Below are positions 43,740-47,189 of a stretch of DNA of 47,189 nucleotides, in pieces. Position 1 is the first letter of the stretch; the number at the start of each line of letters is the position of its first letter. The stretch covers positions 1 through 47,189 of the forward strand of contig CADCHY010000015.1 of assembly GCA_902801365.1 (NCBI GenBank), read 5' to 3'. A model generated the notes under the pieces. It was not told the origin of the DNA. It searched no databases and saw only the letters and a list, made by a program, of their open reading frames with translations. The DNA comes from an uncultured Succiniclasticum sp. GTDB lineage: Bacteria; Bacillota; Negativicutes; Acidaminococcales; Acidaminococcaceae. Both the position numbers and the translations under genes were made by a program.

Positions 43740-45017
43740 ATGGGATATCCTGATTTGAGAAGGCTGACGGTGTGCCGGAATTTGTTGGAAGACGCAGTGA
43801 TAAATAAACTGGTTGCCATCCGGCTAAAAGAGCAGGAAGAACCTGTTGGTGAACCGGATCGCCGGAAAGCGGAAATACAGATTCTGCGCAGCGAACTGGC
43901 AGCGTTGCTGGTAAAGAAAGCAGAAACGCTGGGACTGTCCGGAAATATTTTATCTTCATATATGGTGCATTGCCTGGCAGAAGGCAGCAACACGGCAGCG
44001 GATATCATTGAAGCTACCGGTGCCTTCGGAAAAGGACTGGTTCAGGCCATGTCCCAGGATATGCAGTTGCTGATTCCGTTTCTTCTGGCAAATAGTTCGG
44101 CTTTTACCGGAGCAGCCTTTTTGGATGCATACGTGCCTGCTGAAGAAGCGGATCATAAATTTGAAAACAGTCTGCAGAATAAAATAATACAGGCAAAGAC
44201 ATCGGCCGGGGCGGCCAAAGCCCTGCTGGCGCATTACAAAAAATGGGGCAGCGGTATGCTGGCCCGTTACACCGCTTTCCGCATCGGCACTGGCGGAACC
44301 CTGATCGGCATTGCAGATTTTCCTGTTTTTAAATGGGATGATCTGTTAGGTTACGAAGACCAAAAATACAAACTGCTGACCAACACGCAGAATTTTATGG
44401 AAGGCAGGCCTGCCAATAATGTGCTGCTGACCGGCGCGCGCGGAACCGGAAAGTCAACCGGAGTGAAGGCTCTGGCAGCCATGTTTGCCGCCGACGGACT
44501 CCGGCTCATCCAGATTACCCGGGACCAGCTGGAGCTGGTTTCGCCGGTGCTGGAGAAGCTGAATGAAATCCGCAGCAAAAAATTCATCCTGTTTTTTGAC
44601 GATCTTTCCTTTGACGAAGGGGAGTCCAGTTACAAATATTTGAAATCCGCCATTGACGGAAGCGTTACGGCCCAGCCTGATAACGTGCTGATCTATGCCA
44701 CCTCAAACCGCCGTCATCTGCTGAAAGAGACATGGAGCGATCGGAACGATGCGCTGGAAGCGGAAGTGTACCGTCAGGACAGCGCCAATGAAAGCATCTC
44801 GCTGTCTGACCGCTTCGGCCTGATCCTGCATTATTCCATGCCCAGCCAGGACGAATACCTGCAAATCATCGACCACGAACTCCGGAAAGCAGGCGTTCGC
44901 CTGTCACCGGAAGAATTGCGCTTGGAGGGAATCCGCTGGGAAATGGAACATTCCGGGCGGAACGGGCGTATTGCCAATCAGTTTGTGAAATGGTATCTGG
45001 GGAATCTTGAAGAATAG
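43740..45017 (+). CDS. DUF815 family AAA ATPase
   Basis: This 425-residue protein is a single-domain AAA-type ATPase of the DUF815 family. The first ~190 residues are helical and variable; the ATPase part begins DFPVFKWDDLLGYEDQKYKL, with Walker A GARGTGKSTGVKAL, Walker B FILFFDDLSFDE, a sensor region YATSNRRHLLKE and arginine-rich SLSDRFGL. The family is widespread in anaerobic Firmicutes but has no firm function. ATG 43740 is chosen because GAGGGG lies upstream; earlier in-frame ATGs at 43695 and 43722 have weaker sites. It lies alone after the ilv operon; a parS site is 8 bp past its end. Confidence 0.85.
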   Translation: MGYPDLRRLTVCRNLLEDAVINKLVAIRLKEQEEPVGEPDRRKAEIQILRSELAALLVKKAETLGLSGNILSSYMVHCLAEGSNTAADIIEATGAFGKGLVQAMSQDMQLLIPFLLANSSAFTGAAFLDAYVPAEEADHKFENSLQNKIIQAKTSAGAAKALLAHYKKWGSGMLARYTAFRIGTGGTLIGIADFPVFKWDDLLGYEDQKYKLLTNTQNFMEGRPANNVLLTGARGTGKSTGVKALAAMFAADGLRLIQITRDQLELVSPVLEKLNEIRSKKFILFFDDLSFDEGESSYKYLKSAIDGSVTAQPDNVLIYATSNRRHLLKETWSDRNDALEAEVYRQDSANESISLSDRFGLILHYSMPSQDEYLQIIDHELRKAGVRLSPEELRLEGIRWEMEHSGRNGRIANQFVKWYLGNLEE

Positions 45018-45025
45018 GGCTTGAT

Positions 45026-45039
45026 GTTTCACGTGAAAC
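45026..45039. promoter_or_regulatory. parS: Second parS centromere site
   Basis: GTTTCACGTGAAAC, identical to the site before parA, lies between the DUF815 and SGNH genes. The flanking T gives TGTTTCACGTGAAAC, 15 of 16 bases of the consensus. It is about 19 kb from the first site, on the same replication arm. Confidence 0.92.
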
Positions 45040-45106
45040 TTTTGATTTTCCGCAGAGTGTTTTTGTAAAAGCAGACAGCTAAGCTAAAACTTTTTGGAGA
45101 AAAACT

Positions 45107-45652
45107 ATGGAAACGATCGCCTGTTTTGGAGATTCATTAATAGAAGGCTTTCCTTTTGCCCCGGAGAACAGTTGGATCGCGCAAGTACAAAAGAATACGG
45201 GAATCCGCATGCTGAACCACGGTATCTGCGGCGAGTGTTGTGATGATATCAAAGACCGCCTGATCTGGCGCCCGTTGCCAAAAGATGTGAGCCATGTTCT
45301 TTTTGAAGGCGGCATGAACGACATCATCCAGGGTTGTCCGCTGACGTTTTCCATTGACCAGATCAAACAGGCGAAACAGTTTTGCGACGAACAGAACGCT
45401 GCGTTTTGCCTGGTACTGCCCTGGCTGTGCGGCGCGGAGGAATTGAACCATCTAGTTGAACGCCTGCGTGACGCAATGAAAAAAGAGTTTGAAAACAAGT
45501 GTTACCTGCTTGACTTTGAGCCCATGTTTTTAACGAAGAAACACCGTATGGAGTGGTTCATCTGGGACGGCGTGCATCCGAAAGCGGAAACGTATGAAGC
45601 CTTGGGCAATTTTGCGTCGCCGCTGCTGGGAAACTGGATTTGCGGGAATTGA
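45107..45652 (+). CDS. SGNH/GDSL-family hydrolase
   Basis: This 181-residue cytoplasmic protein has the four SGNH blocks: ACFGDSLIEGF with the nucleophile serine, a glycine in HGICGE, GGMND with the asparagine, and DGVHPKAETY with the catalytic Asp and His. It has no signal peptide. Such enzymes are esterases, lipases or thioesterases; the substrate is not evident. GGAG precedes the ATG by seven bases. It stands alone downstream of parS. Confidence 0.9.
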   Translation: METIACFGDSLIEGFPFAPENSWIAQVQKNTGIRMLNHGICGECCDDIKDRLIWRPLPKDVSHVLFEGGMNDIIQGCPLTFSIDQIKQAKQFCDEQNAAFCLVLPWLCGAEELNHLVERLRDAMKKEFENKCYLLDFEPMFLTKKHRMEWFIWDGVHPKAETYEALGNFASPLLGNWICGN

Positions 45653-45676
45653 GATTCTGATATTAATAAAAAACAC

Positions 45677-45705
45677 TTGACGAATTGCTTAAAAACGTGG
45701 ATAAT
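45677..45705 (+). promoter_or_regulatory. Promoter of the truncated tRNA
   Basis: TTGACG (45677-45682) and GATAAT (45700-45705) are 17 bases apart, about 18 bases before the tRNA 5' end. Confidence 0.75.
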
Positions 45706-45722
45706 AATAAAGTACTACATTT

Positions 45723-45767
45723 GCCACTTTAGCTCAGCTGGCAGAGCATCTCATTCGTAATGAGAGG
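45723..45767 (+). pseudogene. Truncated tRNA-Thr (anticodon CGU)
   Basis: The first 45 bases of a tRNA are perfect: acceptor GCCACTT, D arm GCTCAGCTGGCAGAGC, anticodon stem TCTCA/TGAGA with loop TTCGTAA (anticodon CGT at 45756-45758). The sequence then passes from the variable loop straight into CCGCTTTTTT. The T arm and the 3' acceptor strand, about 30 bases, are missing. The promoter is intact. It is either a real remnant or an assembly deletion. Confidence 0.85.
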
Positions 45768-45824
45768 CCGCTTTTTTATTCAGAATGCCTGTCGCTAAAA
45801 CCATATATTAATCATACAATAACA

Positions 45825-45859
45825 AACCCCTCTCTCCGGATCTGCACGGGAGAGGGGTT
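45825..45859. terminator. Bidirectional terminator
   Basis: AACCCCTCTC (45825-45834) pairs with GAGAGGGGTT (45850-45859). It lies 14 bases past the stop of the minus-strand lipoprotein gene and can serve it and the plus-strand tRNA. Confidence 0.7.
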
Positions 45860-45873
45860 CGATTTCTGTTCCT

Positions 45874-46887
45874 TTATCCTTTTTTATCTTCGTCAAACAG
45901 CATGGTCTGGATTTTCCGGTAATATTCTTTCTGTTGTTTGGTAAGTTCATCCAGTGTACCCATGCGAAGATCCCATTTTACCCAGGACCAGGGTTCGCCG
46001 TAGGAAAGAGTAACCGTGACGGTAGCGGCATCCAGGGCAATCAGGTCTGTCTGGGGGAAGGGTCCCCAGGTGTCGATTTTATATTCACGTCCCATCGCTT
46101 CTATTTCGTCCAGCATCTGTGCGGAAATGACACGGTTCTGCGTTTTTTCCGGTGAATTGTGCCAGGACTTGAACCGGCTGTCGAACAGGGCTTTGGTCTC
46201 GCTCTTCCGGCTGACATCAATAAAATGGTGTCCGCCGCTCATGCTGCCGGAACTGCTGTAATGGCAGCCGGACAGCCGGCCCAGCAGGATTTCGCCGTCA
46301 TAGAGTTTCTGGCCGTTGTCTTTTGCCAGCTTTTCCATAAATTCCGCCAGTTTTTCATCGGAAATTTCTTTACGGAACGGGCTGTCTTTGCCGGCCCGGT
46401 TCAGGGTGATATGCTTCCCGTTCTTATATTCCACATAAAGAAGCCGGAGCGGTTTGAATTCCGTGGGTTCTGTTGTTGCGGAAGCAACGCTCACGCCGCC
46501 TTTCTGCAGCAGCTGGTCCAGATCGGCCAAGGCTTTTTCGTCGGCGGTAAAACTGCAGCCCCTGGGGAAGATACGTTCATCTTTTTTTGGTGCATCCATG
46601 ATTGGCTTCACGCCCGTAAGTCCGGAAGAAGATGGCTGCGGGCGATAATTTGAATTCATGGTGCGCATGGTGCAGTGAATTTTATCCCCTTCCCGCTGCA
46701 TGATCAGCTCATACTGGCAATATCTGTGATAAAAGGAAATTTCGCTTTTTTGTATTTCGCTGGGAACAAACGACGCATCCGGTTTTGCCGCCGGTTTCTG
46801 CGCAGGCTTTTCTTCTGCTCCGGTACAGCCATGCAGCCCGCACAGACTGCAGCACAGCAAAAAGAGTCCGAATTTCCAGAATCGCAT
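45874..46887 (-). CDS. Predicted lipoprotein of unknown function
   Basis: I do not recognise the family. The 337-residue protein has a clear lipoprotein signal (MRFWKFGLFLLCCSLCG then LHGC, lipidated Cys21), a proline/alanine/lysine linker (AEEKPAQKPAAKPDAS), and a soluble domain of about 300 residues with no further membrane segment. The ATG at 46887 has GGGAGGTGCC upstream; longer in-frame readings to 47106 lack a ribosome site and add an unlikely N-terminus. It would be anchored at the outer face of a membrane. It is the only minus-strand gene in the right part of the window and points against replication. Origin by transfer is possible but not shown. Confidence 0.82.
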   Translation of the reverse strand: MRFWKFGLFLLCCSLCGLHGCTGAEEKPAQKPAAKPDASFVPSEIQKSEISFYHRYCQYELIMQREGDKIHCTMRTMNSNYRPQPSSSGLTGVKPIMDAPKKDERIFPRGCSFTADEKALADLDQLLQKGGVSVASATTEPTEFKPLRLLYVEYKNGKHITLNRAGKDSPFRKEISDEKLAEFMEKLAKDNGQKLYDGEILLGRLSGCHYSSSGSMSGGHHFIDVSRKSETKALFDSRFKSWHNSPEKTQNRVISAQMLDEIEAMGREYKIDTWGPFPQTDLIALDAATVTVTLSYGEPWSWVKWDLRMGTLDELTKQQKEYYRKIQTMLFDEDKKG

Positions 46888-47091
46888 GATGGCACCTCCC
46901 GTTTTGATCTTCCTGATTAAAAACGTGTTGAAAGGTTTAACCGCTTTTCCTGTTATGGAATGCTGTAATGCTTTTTCCTCTTGCATAAATATTGTAACAA
47001 AAAGAAATAACAAATGAAAGTAAGATTTAAATTTCTTTGCTGCCGCCAGAAGCATATACGAACTTATCTGTATTTCCGTAACGGTTTTCTG

Positions 47092-47118
47092 ATGACAGTT
47101 TGTCATATGTGTTATAAT
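47092..47118 (+). promoter_or_regulatory. Promoter with overlapping inverted repeat
   Basis: A perfect TATAAT (47113-47118) lies 34 bases before the last gene. Just upstream, ATGACA GTT TGTCAT (47092-47106) is a perfect 6-bp inverted repeat in the -35/spacer region, the usual place for an operator. Confidence 0.55.
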
Positions 47119-47151
47119 AGTAGAAACTGTTTTTTTACAGGAGGGGGAATT

Positions 47152-47189
47152 ATGAAGATAAATACTGTAGCCATCCTTGGGGCAGGCGC
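47152..47189 (+). CDS. Start of a Rossmann-fold protein, possibly 2-dehydropantoate 2-reductase (partial)
   Basis: Only the first 12 codons are present: MKINTVAILGAG.., a beta strand and the start of a GxGxxG nucleotide-binding loop. A strong GGAGGGGG precedes the ATG. The pattern fits ketopantoate reductase (PanE) and similar NAD(P)-dependent enzymes, but other Rossmann proteins cannot be excluded. Confidence 0.6.
   Translation, partial: MKINTVAILGAG

Noticed and set aside
43421..44008. A 195-codon minus-strand frame over the ilvB-DUF815 gap
   Set aside because: No ribosome site or family motif; mostly antisense to ilvB and the DUF815 gene.

Overview
This window reads as the chromosomal replication-origin region of an anaerobic, fermentative bacterium of the class Negativicutes, most probably an Acidaminococcus- or Phascolarctobacterium-like member of the Acidaminococcaceae. 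That is inference from gene content: a Firmicutes-type origin neighbourhood (rpmH-rnpA-yidD-yidC-jag-mnmE-mnmG-rsmG-noc-parA-parB on one side, dnaA-dnaN-recF-remB-gyrB-gyrA on the other), an [FeFe]-hydrogenase with a flavoprotein partner, glycine-rich lipoproteins and a large branched-chain amino acid uptake and synthesis capacity. No species call can be proved without a database search.

Layout. Positions 1-47 hold the 5' end of a 16S rRNA gene leaving the window on the minus strand, with a near-consensus rRNA promoter. 399-3937 encodes a two-gene unit: a flavoprotein (NuoF-type 4Fe-4S domain plus GltD/NfnL-type domain) and a monomeric-type [FeFe]-hydrogenase. 4087-7717 (minus) has a small XRE regulator and a three-gene flavoprotein module (GlpA-like, NAD/FAD oxidoreductase, DUF1667). 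7812-18422 (minus) is the left replication arm: dnaA, oriC, dnaN, recF, a DciA-type DUF721 gene with a zinc ribbon, remB, gyrB, an unrecognised small gene, thiN and gyrA. 18632-28925 (plus) is the right arm from rpmH to parB and a DUF554 membrane protein, with a parS site and a second DnaA-box cluster before parA. 29183-33808 is a complete livKHMGF branched-chain amino acid ABC transporter. 33911-39249 holds CBS-ACT, DUF951, ZIP transporter, YchF, PHP phosphatase and MATE genes. 39427-43506 is an ilvN-ilvC-ilvB operon under a T-box leader whose specifier reads AUC (isoleucine). 43740-45652 holds a DUF815 ATPase, a second parS and an SGNH hydrolase. Then come a truncated tRNA-Thr, a minus-strand lipoprotein and the start of a Rossmann-fold gene cut by the window end.

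Gene direction switches at the origin: almost everything left of dnaA is on the minus strand and almost everything right of it on the plus strand, so transcription follows replication. The hydrogenase pair and the final lipoprotein run against the forks.

The most unusual points are: dnaA cannot be read as one frame (a helix of domain I appears to be missing with a frame change); a 14-bp perfect inverted repeat brackets a DnaA box in the dnaA/rpmH spacer; three tandem DnaA-box-like 9-mers sit next to parS ahead of parA; ketol-acid reductoisomerase carries a histone-H1-like lysine/alanine/proline tail; a ~180-nt long-range hairpin ending in a T-run lies before ychF; a tRNA-Thr gene stops in the variable loop; and a DciA-type helicase-loader gene with a zinc ribbon sits between recF and remB. 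The two apparent deletions (dnaA, tRNA-Thr) may be assembly errors and should be checked first.
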